Of a stretch of 64,000 bases of DNA, positions 17,778 through 25,406 are shown in pieces (positions within the stretch are counted from its first letter, which is position 1; each line of letters starts with the position of its first letter). The translations under genes and the position numbers were made by a program. This DNA comes from JAWXUK01 sp044432725 (lineage in GTDB: Bacteria > Bacillota > Clostridia > Oscillospirales > Oscillospiraceae): positions 32,937 to 96,936 of the forward strand of contig JAWXUL010000010.1 of NCBI GenBank assembly GCA_044432725.1, given 5' to 3'. The notes below the pieces were generated by a model, which saw only the letters and a program-made list of their open reading frames with translations, was not told the DNA's origin and made no database searches.

Positions 17778-18941
17778 TTAATCTTTTACCAGAACGCCGT
17801 TGACAAAAACAGCTTTGATTTCACCCATGAAATCAAGAGGGTCTTTGGTAGAGACCACAACATCAGCGTCTTTTCCCTCAGCCAGAGAGCCAACACGACT
17901 GTCTATACCCAAAATTTCAGCTGGGGTGATGGTTATGGCTCGGAGCGCCTCTTCAGGGGATAGTCCACCTTTCACAGCAAGACTGGCACAAAGGGGGAGG
18001 TATTGGATGGGGATCACAGGATGGTCCGTACAGATTGCCACTTTCACCCCTGCTTTGTGGAGAATATGGGTATTGTGAATGGAGAGGTTTTTCAGCTCTG
18101 GTTTAGAGCGGTCACCCAGATTGGGACCTGTGATAACAGAAGCCCCTAATTCCCCCAAAGAATCTGCAATCAAATGTCCTTCTGTTCCGTGGACGATGAC
18201 ATATTTCAAAGAAAATTCCTCTGCCACACGGATTCCTGTGAAAATATCGTCTGCACGATGGGCATGAATGTGGATGGGAAGTTCTCCTCGCAAAACAGGG
18301 AGCAACGCTTCTAATTTTGCATCAAAGTCTGGACGGTCTTCCTCTTCATCTTCCGTTGCTTTGTTGATTTTGTTTAGATATTCCTGTGCCAGAGCCAAGT
18401 TTTCCCGTTGGATACTGGCAATCGCCATACGAGTGATGGGGGTCTCGTCACGACCATGATAGACGCTTTTGGGGTTTTCTCCCATGGCAAATTTCATGGC
18501 GATGGGGGATTGGAGGATCATTTTATCCACCCAAGAGCCTTGGGTTTTTATGGCGACAAATTGACCAGAGATGGCGTTTGCCGAACCTGGACCAGTTGCC
18601 ACGGTGCTGACACCATTTTGTCGTGCTTCTTGGAAGCAACGGTCAAGGGGGTTGATGGCATCAATGGCACGGAGATGGGGGGTACAAGGGTCGGTGGATT
18701 CGTTGCCGTCATCAGCTTCAAACCCCAGTGCATCTCCGAACACACCTAGATGACAATGGGCATCTACGAAGCCAGGGAAGATATGTCCACCTTGGACATC
18801 CATTTTCTCCCCTATGTCATTTTGGGGGCAATCTTTCATCTCGCCGATGGCTTTGATTTTCCCTTCTTCCATCAGGACAAATCCTTGTGGAATGGTACCT
18901 TTTTCGCTTAGGCTGTGGACAGTGCCGTTGTATAATAGCAT
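17778..18941 (-). CDS. Amidohydrolase family metal-dependent hydrolase
   Basis: The product has 387 residues. It has the imidazolonepropionase/dihydroorotase-like TIM-barrel pattern: an N-terminal beta domain (LLYNGTVHSLSEKG), the metal site PGFVDAHCHLG with H62 and H64, IHIHAHRADDI, VHGTEGH, CTDHPVIP with the catalytic Asp, and a C-terminal SLAEGKDADVVV. Members cleave cyclic amides or C-N bonds; the substrate cannot be told from the sequence. AAAGGAG lies 9 nt before the ATG. It stands alone, convergent with asnA. Confidence 0.85.
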   Translation of the reverse strand: MLLYNGTVHSLSEKGTIPQGFVLMEEGKIKAIGEMKDCPQNDIGEKMDVQGGHIFPGFVDAHCHLGVFGDALGFEADDGNESTDPCTPHLRAIDAINPLDRCFQEARQNGVSTVATGPGSANAISGQFVAIKTQGSWVDKMILQSPIAMKFAMGENPKSVYHGRDETPITRMAIASIQRENLALAQEYLNKINKATEDEEEDRPDFDAKLEALLPVLRGELPIHIHAHRADDIFTGIRVAEEFSLKYVIVHGTEGHLIADSLGELGASVITGPNLGDRSKPELKNLSIHNTHILHKAGVKVAICTDHPVIPIQYLPLCASLAVKGGLSPEEALRAITITPAEILGIDSRVGSLAEGKDADVVVSTKDPLDFMGEIKAVFVNGVLVKD

Positions 18942-19012
18942 AGTGCTTTGCTCCTTTTCGTAAGCTGTTGTTCCGTCTCAAATAGATGAGATCAATTCGA
19001 CAAAACTTCCCA

Positions 19013-19041
19013 TTGACTTCATTGGAAAAGTTTGGTATATT
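19013..19041 (+). promoter_or_regulatory. Sigma-A promoter of a very short transcript
   Basis: TTGACT (19013-19018), an exact 17-bp spacer and TATATT (19036-19041). It points to the right, and the terminator at 19078 is the next feature. Confidence 0.6.
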
Positions 19042-19047
19042 AAACTT

Positions 19048-19115
19048 GTGACTCATCCAAATAGTTTTGTTTATGGGCATCTGTTTCTTTCGCTAAGGAA
19101 CAGATGTCTTTTTTA
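19048..19115 (+). ncRNA. Candidate small RNA of about 60-70 nt
   Basis: A consensus promoter (19013-19041) is followed only ~37 nt later by an intrinsic terminator (arms from 19078 and to 19106, then a T-rich run). No ORF with a ribosome site fits between them. The unit may be an independent small RNA or an attenuated leader of something lost. Confidence 0.35.
19078..19115 (+). terminator. Intrinsic terminator
   Basis: CATCTGTT (19078-19085) pairs with AACAGATG (19099-19106); the middle CTTTCG/CTAAGG part extends the stem imperfectly; then TCTTTTTTATTTTT. Confidence 0.75.
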
Positions 19116-19506
19116 TTTTTGTAGGGGAGGAATAGGGCTTCTGATTCTTTGACAAGGAGAAAGAGAGACGATTCTGAAAAGAGACGAGTCTGGGTGTTGC
19201 CTTGATGACAGGGAAAAAAGAGGTGATGGAATCACCCCTTTTAAAAAGGAAAACATGTGTCGTAACAAGGTTAGACCTATTTTGTATCATAGAAAAATGC
19301 CATCCTTTGCATATCCAGATATTTCACGAGATTCCTGATACCCATGTCATTCCAAAACAAACAAGACCTCTTTTCGGTGATTTTGACTTGTGGTCACGTG
19401 CTGCCAAGGATTTTCACCTTTTTGAATCATCATAGAACCACCAAAGGCAGCGTTCTGTGGCACAAAAATCTGTAAGCTCATCACCCATGGGGGCGAGGGT
19501 ATCTTC

Positions 19507-19938
19507 TTATTTTCTGCCTCGACGAGTTCCCTTTTTCTCCATATGACGAATTTCAGCTAGTTTGCTGTCAGAAGATTGCATAAAAACTTTTAGTTTATCT
19601 TCGAATTCGGTGGGTTCTTTGGGGGCAGGGCGAGGGGCATAAACAGGGGGACGAGAATGAAATTCTTTGTTCTGTTTTTGGGGACGTTCCTTGTTAACGG
19701 GAGGTTCTGTTGCTTTTTTGATGGACAAGTTAATACGATTGGACTCGTCAATGCCAATGACTTTTACTTTGACTTCTTGACCTTCGGATAAATGCTCTGA
19801 TACTTCGCTGACGTATGTATGGGCAATTTCCGAAATGTGTACAAGACCAGATTTCCCCTCTGGCAAAGAGACGAAGGCACCAAATTTTGTGATACCTGAT
19901 ACTTTTCCATCAACGATGGATCCTACTCCAAACTCCAT
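19507..19938 (-). CDS. yabR: S1 RNA-binding domain protein (YabR-like)
   Basis: The product has 143 residues. One S1 domain fills residues 1-75: VGSIVDGKVSGITKFGAFVSL, then GLVHISEIA, and VKVKVIGIDESNRINLSIK. The tail is basic and Pro/Lys-rich and ends KKGTRRGRK, typical of the general-stress/YabR proteins that bind RNA or ribosomes. It is the last gene of yabP-yabQ-divIC-yabR, the same order as in Bacillus subtilis, and lies 39 nt after divIC. Confidence 0.85.
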   Translation of the reverse strand: MEFGVGSIVDGKVSGITKFGAFVSLPEGKSGLVHISEIAHTYVSEVSEHLSEGQEVKVKVIGIDESNRINLSIKKATEPPVNKERPQKQNKEFHSRPPVYAPRPAPKEPTEFEDKLKVFMQSSDSKLAEIRHMEKKGTRRGRK

Positions 19939-19977
19939 AATGAACTGACTTTACTCCTTTTTGTTATTCTTTTTTGA

Positions 19978-20253
19978 TTATCCAGCCATATCAATGTACA
20001 AGGTTTCGCCGACTTTGATGTATCCACGTTCTCTTGCTACTTGTTCTAGCATATCAGGGTCATCTTTGTTGGCAAGGGCATAAGACATCTTATCGTTGGT
20101 TTCTGTCATGGCTTCTACCTGTGTTTGTAATTGGTCGCTGACGGCTTGTGTTTCTTGTAGTTCGCTTGATACGGACATGAGCATGGTTACAAGATATACC
20201 ATGGTGGATACGATGACGACTCTCGTCCAGATGCCTGCTGTAATGAGTTTCAA
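19978..20253 (-). CDS. divIC: Septum formation initiator DivIC/FtsB family
   Basis: About 91 residues: a short N-terminus, one membrane helix (VVIVSTMVYLVTMLMSVSS), a coiled-coil stretch (ELQETQAVSDQLQTQVEAM) and a C-terminal segment ending YIDMAG. This is the layout of DivIC, which bridges FtsL and FtsW/PBP2b at the division septum. The ATG at 20259 is only 1 nt after GGGAGG; the TTG at 20253 has a normal spacing of 8 nt, so I prefer TTG. The yabQ frame runs through the first ~165 nt of this gene in another phase. Confidence 0.8.
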   Translation of the reverse strand: MKLITAGIWTRVVIVSTMVYLVTMLMSVSSELQETQAVSDQLQTQVEAMTETNDKMSYALANKDDPDMLEQVARERGYIKVGETLYIDMAG

Positions 20254-20716
20254 GCTCATTCCTCCCTTTGTACTGTGTTTTGATTCTCCCCTCTATTTTA
20301 TACCATTTCAGCCAGAAAAGAAAGAGATTTTTTATAAATTTTTTAAAAATTTTTTCAAGGTAAATCAAAGCAGATATGGGAAGGTAGATCACTTGCCATA
20401 GAAAGTGGGTGAAATCAGCTAATTTAAAAGCAATCACCTGAGTTATACCAGTGAAAGTTAGAAAATAGAAGAATGCACCGTTGCCAAGGGACAACACGCC
20501 GTATAGACGAATATAACCACCCCAAGCTGTTTGGGACCATAGAAAAATCACCATGGTGATGATCAGCCAAAAAAGGAGATCTAGGAACTGCCCCAGAAAA
20601 GGAATTTTCACTCGAAAACGAAGGACACGAAAGAGGTCATATAAAACTCCTGCAAAAAGTCCTAGAAAAAAACCTTCTAACAGAGCGGTGCCTTGGGCTA
20701 AGGTTTCTCCTGTCAT
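20090..20716 (-). CDS. yabQ: Spore cortex biosynthesis protein YabQ
   Basis: The frame encodes 208 residues. It has four or five hydrophobic segments and the YabQ start pattern EGFFLGLFAGVLYDLFRVLR. YabQ is a spore outer-membrane protein needed for cortex formation. The last ~56 residues, from about KTQYKGRNELETH onwards, are read from DivIC-coding DNA in another frame and look non-protein-like (His/Arg/Ser/Thr-rich), so the natural C-terminus probably lay near residue 150 and its stop has been lost. It is preceded by yabP with 6 nt between them. Confidence 0.8.
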   Translation of the reverse strand: MTGETLAQGTALLEGFFLGLFAGVLYDLFRVLRFRVKIPFLGQFLDLLFWLIITMVIFLWSQTAWGGYIRLYGVLSLGNGAFFYFLTFTGITQVIAFKLADFTHFLWQVIYLPISALIYLEKIFKKFIKNLFLFWLKWYKIEGRIKTQYKGRNELETHYSRHLDESRHRIHHGISCNHAHVRIKRTTRNTSRQRPITNTGRSHDRNQR

Positions 20717-20722
20717 CGCTGT

Positions 20723-21001
20723 TTACCCAAAGAGACGAGAGAAGAAATTACTTCCTCTGGGGAGGTTCTCTTCATAAGAAAGAGAATCCACTTGTCCTTC
20801 TACTTTTAAGTCACCACCATCTAAGGAAAGTTTTTCGATGTGCAGTCCTTCTCCTGTGACGACCAAAACCCCTTGGTTTGTATACATGGTGATGTTGTTC
20901 TCGTCAAAGCTTTCCACCTCTTCCACGCCAGAGATGGTAAGACTTTTTCTGGATTCTAATAAAATGTGGTGCTCTGCCAGTTCTTTGTCCATTGTTTTCA
21001 T
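20723..21001 (-). CDS. yabP: Sporulation protein YabP
   Basis: 92 residues from the ATG at 21001, which has AGAGGAG 7 nt upstream; an earlier ATG at 21019 overlaps that ribosome site. The pattern HHILLESRKSLTISGVEEVESFDENNI, split here across two strands, and LVVTGEGLHIEKLSLDGGDLKVEG is that of the YabP/YqfC family, cortex-assembly proteins made in the mother cell. First gene of yabP-yabQ-divIC-yabR. Its presence shows that the host belongs to a spore-forming lineage. Confidence 0.88.
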   Translation of the reverse strand: MKTMDKELAEHHILLESRKSLTISGVEEVESFDENNITMYTNQGVLVVTGEGLHIEKLSLDGGDLKVEGQVDSLSYEENLPRGSNFFSRLFG

Positions 21002-21057
21002 ATTGATTGCTCCTCTCATATTTGCTTGTAAATTATTCTATGAGAGGTGGGGAGGGA

Positions 21058-21579
21058 TTAGACCACTTTTATTTGACACATTCCCATGGCTGACAGAGCA
21101 TTTTTGTGGCTGTCAGGGGTAACACCAGCGCAACAATCACCAATCACTTCTACACTTGCTTCTGGAAAAGCTGGTTTTAAGATGATGGCATTGGACAAGA
21201 CACAGATATCTGTACAAAGTCCAATGAGGGTGATGGTGAGCTCTGATTCTGGGGTGTTCCCTTGTAGTTCCCGTAGGCGAGGCACAAGATCTAAACTACC
21301 AAAATTAGGTTTATCCAAAGGAGGGAGGGTGACAAATTCTTGTAAATCACTGGCAATTTCCCAGCCTTTTGTATCACGGATACAATGAGGGACAGGAAGG
21401 TGCTTGCCTTCTTGACTTTCCAGATAGTTGTCACCATGGGTATCTCTGGTGAAAAGGATAGGGCCGTTCCATGATTTGGTTGTTTCCACGACTTTGGGGA
21501 GAATCATTTGTGCTTCTTGGGTACCCAGTGCACCATCAATAAAGTCATTTTGCATATCAACCACCACTAAAATATTCAT
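21058..21579 (-). CDS. Isochorismatase-family cysteine hydrolase (nicotinamidase-like)
   Basis: 173 residues from the ATG at 21579 (GAAGGA 6 nt upstream). The catalytic triad is visible: Asp8 in VVVDMQNDFIDG, Lys in LDKPNFGSLDL and Cys in LIGLCTDICVLSNA. Metal-binding DTHGDNY lies in the middle. This arrangement fits nicotinamidases (nicotinamide to nicotinate, NAD salvage) better than isochorismatases, but the substrate is not certain. It stands alone between yabP and the ybaB terminator. Confidence 0.8.
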   Translation of the reverse strand: MNILVVVDMQNDFIDGALGTQEAQMILPKVVETTKSWNGPILFTRDTHGDNYLESQEGKHLPVPHCIRDTKGWEIASDLQEFVTLPPLDKPNFGSLDLVPRLRELQGNTPESELTITLIGLCTDICVLSNAIILKPAFPEASVEVIGDCCAGVTPDSHKNALSAMGMCQIKVV

Positions 21580-21658
21580 CTTTTTTCCTTCTTTCAAAAA
21601 AATTCTACTTTTTCTCTCTTCAGTATACTACATCAATAGACAGGTGTCAAGACAGAAA

Positions 21659-21695
21659 AACGCCAAAAAATCCAAATAAAGGATTTTTTGGCGTT
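21659..21695 (-). terminator. Intrinsic terminator of dnaX-ybaB
   Basis: A perfect 15-bp stem (arms 21659-21673 and 21681-21695) with a 7-nt loop. On the minus strand it runs into GTTTTT. It lies about 70 nt after the ybaB stop. Confidence 0.85.
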
Positions 21696-21762
21696 GGGTA
21701 TTATTTTTATGAAACATAAACCAAGGGGTATCTTTTGTCTTAGACAAGAGATTTATTTTCCA

Positions 21763-22107
21763 TTAGAAAGGTAAGTTCAAACCACCAGTCAGTTGTTGCA
21801 TATTGGAAGAGGAATCTGCTTCTGCAGAACGAAGGGCTTCGTTGACAGCAGCAAGAATTAAATCTTCCAGCATTTCCACATCATCAGGGTCCACTGCATC
21901 AGGGTCAATGGAAATTTTCTCTAAGACTCTTTTGCCAGTGACGATTGCTGTGACCACACCACCACCAGATTGTGCTTCATAGGTTTTGGTTTCCAATTCC
22001 TCTTGCATTTTCAGCATATCTTGTTGCATTTTTTGGGCTTGTTTGATCATGTTCATATTCATGCCACCGCCACCCATGCCTCCACGGTTTCCGTATCCTT
22101 TTGCCAT
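21763..22107 (-). CDS. ybaB: YbaB/EbfC family nucleoid-associated protein
   Basis: The product has 114 residues. After a Gly/Met-rich start (GNRGGMGGGGMNMNM) comes the YbaB core: MIKQAQKMQQDMLKMQEEL (helix), VTAIVTGKRVLEKISIDP (strands) and VEMLEDLILAAVNEALRSAE. YbaB binds DNA as a tweezer-like dimer and is usually encoded between dnaX and recR. Here it lies 25 nt after dnaX, but recR does not follow; a terminator does. Confidence 0.93.
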   Translation of the reverse strand: MAKGYGNRGGMGGGGMNMNMIKQAQKMQQDMLKMQEELETKTYEAQSGGGVVTAIVTGKRVLEKISIDPDAVDPDDVEMLEDLILAAVNEALRSAEADSSSNMQQLTGGLNLPF

Positions 22108-22132
22108 TGTTCATTCTCCTTTTGAAACGATT

Positions 22133-24274
22133 TTATTGAAATAATTTTTCCAGAGCAAGTAAATCCTCTAGGGGGTCTGCATTTGCTTCGGTTGCTTGGT
22201 TCATTGGTTCTGCCACAGCCTCCGTCATGGGAGGAGCCACAGCCTCTGTCATAGGAGGAGCCACAGCCTCTGTCATAGGAGGAGCCACAGCTTCTGTCAT
22301 AGGAGGAGCCACAGCCTCTGTCATGGGAGGAGCTACAGCCTCTGCCATGGGAGGAGCCACAGGTGCAACTATGGGAGAAGCTATCGGTGTTTGAGCGGAA
22401 GGAATGGAACCTGGGCTTCCAACTTGTAGGGTCACTCTGATGGAAGCACCAAAGAATTCTGCTGCGACTTGGGTAACTGCATCGATACAACCGGGGAGTT
22501 CCAGTCGTTTTTTTACAAAAGCACTGCTTACCCACAAAATAAGTCCACTTTCTCCATACTGTCCCAGTACTTTAGGTGGTTGCTCCACAAGATAAGGCCA
22601 TATAGAAGGAGGAACCCGTCCTTTTAGTTTGCCTAAGAAATTTCCCCAAAACTCACTTCCTTGGCTTCCCACCATAGGAGGAGCTTGTGTCATAGGAGGA
22701 GCTTGTGTCATGGGAGGTGCTTGTGTCATGGGGGATGCTTGTGTCATAGGGGGTGCTTGCGTCATGGGAGGTGCTGTGGGATTGGTATTAGGTAAAGATT
22801 TCCCCGCTTTGGGGAAAGGCTTTTTCGGAGGTGCATTCATGGGAGGTGCATTCATGGGAGGGGATGCCATAGAAGGTTGTTCTGGTTCAAAGCTTGCAAA
22901 TAAACCATCTGGCACAATATTGTCACCATATTCTGGTGGAGGTTGATTGAATAAGTCCTCTTCTCGAAAGGAAGGAGGGGACTGGGGAGGTGCATTCATA
23001 GGAGGTGCATTCATGGGAGGTGCATTCATGGGAGGTGCGTTCATGGGAGATGCATTCATAGGAGGTGCGTTCATGGGAGGTGCGTTCATGGGAGGTGCGT
23101 TCATGGGAGGTGCATTCATGGGAGGGGGAGACTGCACAGGACGCTGTGTGGTGATTCCAGCCTCTAATTGGGCAATACGAGCAGAAAGTGCTAGGGTATT
23201 GTCCTCTAATTGAGGATCAGCAATGCGAAGAAGGCATAATTCCCCATGGGTACGACGTAGATTTTTTCCCGTTTTCTCGGTTAAGACTGAGAGGGTATAG
23301 AGAAGGTGGGCTTTTGGAAAAAGTGCAGAGAGTTTCTCTAACGTTTGGCTGTCATAACCACCTGTGAGTAGGGCTGCCCCATGTTTTGGGGCTGTTTGTA
23401 AGAGTAATAAATCTCGGGCAAGGCTTGCTAATTCCCCTAGAATAGAGGAGATGTCCCGACCATTTTCATAAAGCTTTGCCAAAAGGGTCAGGGCTGTTTC
23501 ACTGTCCTTTTCCCCCAAGGCAACCATGATTTTGGCTGTATCTTGGTTACCCGCTAAGCCCAGTATGTTCAAAATGTGGCTCTCGTCCACAGATTCATCG
23601 TTGCGACATTGGTCCAGAAGGGAGAGACCGTCACGCAAACCACCATCAGCAAGACGAGCGAGCAGAGTGGCACCCTCTTCTGTCAAAGGGATATTTTCTT
23701 CCTTTGCAACGAAACGAAGTCTGTCGCTAATGACTTGGGGGAGGATGCGTTTGAAGGTGAATAGCTGACAACGAGAGCGAATGGTGGCAAGGATTTTGTG
23801 TTGCTCTGTGGTGGCAAGGAGAAAGAGGAGATGGTCAGGAGGTTCTTCTAAGATTTTCAGTAGTGCATTCTCTGCAGCATCGGTGAGCATGTGCACCTCG
23901 TCGATGATATAGACTCTTTTTTTCACAGAACCAGGGGTATAAACAGCTTCATCTCGAAGGGTACGTACTTGGTCCACCCCATTGTTAGAGGCAGCATCCA
24001 GCTCCACCACATCAAGGATAGAACCATTGTCAATGCCAATGCAAGAAGGGCATTGGTTACAAGGATTGCCATCGATTAAATTCTCGCAGTTGACAGCTTT
24101 GGACAAAACTTTAGCACAGGTGGTTTTTCCTGTGCCACGGGTGCCTGTGAAGAGATAAGCGTGAGAAAGACGTTCTTGTTTCACCTGTTGTACCAAGGTA
24201 CGGGTGATATGTTCTTGTCCCACCATGTCAGAGAAGGTTTTAGGACGCCATTTTCGATACAAAGCTTGATACAT
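22133..24274 (-). CDS. dnaX: DNA polymerase III subunit gamma/tau
   Basis: 713 residues from the ATG at 24274 (GAAGGAG upstream); the frame is open further but lacks a ribosome site. DnaX is the clamp-loader ATPase. Visible: MYQALYRKWRPKTF at the start, Walker A GTRGTGKTTCAKVL, the zinc cysteines CNQCPSC, Walker B VYIIDEVHML and a tau-type C-terminal domain. Between the ATPase and the C-terminal domain, the linker is made of three sets of tandem repeats sharing a PPM core (units of 5, 6 and 8 residues). It follows the SRP RNA, as in Bacillus, and precedes ybaB. Confidence 0.95.
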   Translation of the reverse strand: MYQALYRKWRPKTFSDMVGQEHITRTLVQQVKQERLSHAYLFTGTRGTGKTTCAKVLSKAVNCENLIDGNPCNQCPSCIGIDNGSILDVVELDAASNNGVDQVRTLRDEAVYTPGSVKKRVYIIDEVHMLTDAAENALLKILEEPPDHLLFLLATTEQHKILATIRSRCQLFTFKRILPQVISDRLRFVAKEENIPLTEEGATLLARLADGGLRDGLSLLDQCRNDESVDESHILNILGLAGNQDTAKIMVALGEKDSETALTLLAKLYENGRDISSILGELASLARDLLLLQTAPKHGAALLTGGYDSQTLEKLSALFPKAHLLYTLSVLTEKTGKNLRRTHGELCLLRIADPQLEDNTLALSARIAQLEAGITTQRPVQSPPPMNAPPMNAPPMNAPPMNAPPMNASPMNAPPMNAPPMNAPPMNAPPQSPPSFREEDLFNQPPPEYGDNIVPDGLFASFEPEQPSMASPPMNAPPMNAPPKKPFPKAGKSLPNTNPTAPPMTQAPPMTQASPMTQAPPMTQAPPMTQAPPMVGSQGSEFWGNFLGKLKGRVPPSIWPYLVEQPPKVLGQYGESGLILWVSSAFVKKRLELPGCIDAVTQVAAEFFGASIRVTLQVGSPGSIPSAQTPIASPIVAPVAPPMAEAVAPPMTEAVAPPMTEAVAPPMTEAVAPPMTEAVAPPMTEAVAEPMNQATEANADPLEDLLALEKLFQ
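22205..22362 (-). repeat. 24-bp tandem repeat near the dnaX 3' end
   Basis: About six imperfect copies of a 24-bp unit encoding EAVAPPMT. Third-base differences (for example ATG context CATAGGAGGA or CATGGGAGGA) show it is not brand new. Confidence 0.85.
22674..22777 (-). repeat. 18-bp tandem repeat in dnaX
   Basis: About six copies of an 18-bp unit encoding TQAPPM, one with Ser for Ala-Pro. Confidence 0.85.
22987..23134 (-). repeat. 15-bp tandem repeat in dnaX
   Basis: About ten copies of a 15-bp unit encoding NAPPM; two more copies lie at 22829-22866. Confidence 0.88.
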
Positions 24275-24420
24275 GAAGCATTCTCCTTCATTTTTTGGGA
24301 TTTGTTCATTTTCAGGAACCCTAGAAAATTCCTGAGAGTTGCTCTTTTTTTGAGAAAAGAGTTTTTTGGTATATTGCAAGATCCCACACCCATTGTTGAA
24401 GCGTAATTTATAACCGTTAC

Positions 24421-24655
24421 CATCCAAAGCCAGCTCCAGAACAGCTACCCCACGGCACACAAAGACATCCGCTTAGTGCTGCTTGGTTCCCCACCTGACA
24501 CGGTTCACGGGGCTCTGTTGCGTAGGACCGATCTTTCCACACTGTTTTGCATGGGCAGACAATACAAATTACGTCCGAAAATGGGAATTCATCCCTACTG
24601 TAGCGGATTGTAGGTGACAGGGCACCGCTATCTCCCCAACTAGTGAGACCTTGCA
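24421..24655 (-). ncRNA. ffs: Signal recognition particle RNA, large bacterial form
   Basis: On the minus strand the region carries GTCAGGTGGGGAACCAAGCA followed by GCACTAAG, the domain-IV hairpin that binds Ffh (Clostridium form of the conserved AGG...GAA...AGCAGC loop), and near the 5' end the AGCGGTGCC and CACCTACAATCCGCTACAGT segments of the Alu domain. About 235 nt, immediately upstream of dnaX, the usual Firmicutes position. Ends are estimated by eye and may be off by 10-20 nt. Confidence 0.85.
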
Positions 24656-24916
24656 ATAAACCAAAATGATACCTAATCTACTTTACTATGCTTCAAATAG
24701 TTTACTATACTTTCAAGATATTTGCAAGATTTTTTTGCAAATTTAATGAAAAAATTTTTCCGTGATTCTGTGTGACAGCTGTGTAGCTGTTTCCTTGACA
24801 CTCTTTTCAATACTTGTCTCTTGCTGTTCTTATAAAGGCAGAGCATCCATAACTCTTGGTGGATTGTAGGTGATAAGAAGAATCACAAGGACGAATCAGA
24901 AGCGAAAAGAGAGGGC

Positions 24917-24965
24917 AAAAAAATATTGGCACCCTTTGCCAAAGAGGCAAGGATACCAATACTTA
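24917..24965 (-). terminator. Intrinsic terminator of the ferredoxin gene
   Basis: On the minus strand AAGTATTGGTATCCTTGCC, loop TCTTT and GGCAAAGGGTGCCAATATT pair with few mismatches, followed by a T run. Confidence 0.85.
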
Positions 24966-24977
24966 TTTGTAGAAGGA

Positions 24978-25148
24978 TTAACCTTCAGCAATCGCAGACA
25001 CAGGACAAGTTCCTGCACAAGCACCACAATCCACGCAAGAATCTGCGTTGATGTCGTATTGTGCATCACCTTGTGCAATCGCACCCACTGGGCAAGAATC
25101 TGCACACGCACCACAACTGATGCAAGCATCACTAATTACATAAGCCAT
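24978..25148 (-). CDS. 2x[4Fe-4S] ferredoxin, 56 aa
   Basis: ATG at 25148 with GGAGGTG upstream; 56 residues. Two CxxCxxCxxxCP motifs, CISCGACADSCP and CVDCGACAGTCP, each ligate one [4Fe-4S] cluster. The product carries electrons at low potential in the cytoplasm for anaerobic metabolism (pyruvate:ferredoxin oxidoreductase, hydrogenase and similar enzymes in clostridia). It is a one-gene unit with its own promoter and terminator. Confidence 0.95.
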   Translation of the reverse strand: MAYVISDACISCGACADSCPVGAIAQGDAQYDINADSCVDCGACAGTCPVSAIAEG

Positions 25149-25215
25149 TATAAATACACCTCCATTTAATTCAGAGAAAAAGTAGTTTGTCCACTCACTC
25201 TCTTGTACTGGATAT

Positions 25216-25243
25216 ATTCTAACACAAATTTAAAAAAAAGCAA
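25216..25243 (-). promoter_or_regulatory. Promoter of the ferredoxin gene
   Basis: On the minus strand TTGCTT (25243-25238), a 16-bp spacer and TAGAAT (25221-25216). Confidence 0.55.
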
Positions 25244-25406
25244 GATATATTTTGAAAAAATAAAAAAATTACCGATTGCTAACGTGTTTTTTGCTGATAT
25301 TTGACGATTTTTGAAAAAGGAAAGTTTTGTTGTTACCCGCTCCTTATTGTATCAGTTTACCAAACTATGGAAAGAATAGAGGGAAATACTTTTGTCGAGG
25401 TGAACT

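Larger units (their letters stand above)
18942..19506. other. Intergenic region with a short promoter-terminator unit and no convincing gene
   Basis: Apart from the promoter at 19013 and terminator at 19078, I see nothing coding. A plus frame at 19202-19435 and short minus frames lack ribosome sites and recognisable patterns. The sequence right of 19120 may be decayed. Confidence 0.4.

Noticed and set aside
19202..19435. Plus-strand ORF of 77 codons
   Set aside because: It opens at TTG without a ribosome site and the product looks random.
22205..23134. Short regular repeats that could look like a CRISPR array
   Set aside because: They lie in one open frame of dnaX, have units of 15-24 bp without spacers and encode PPM repeats.
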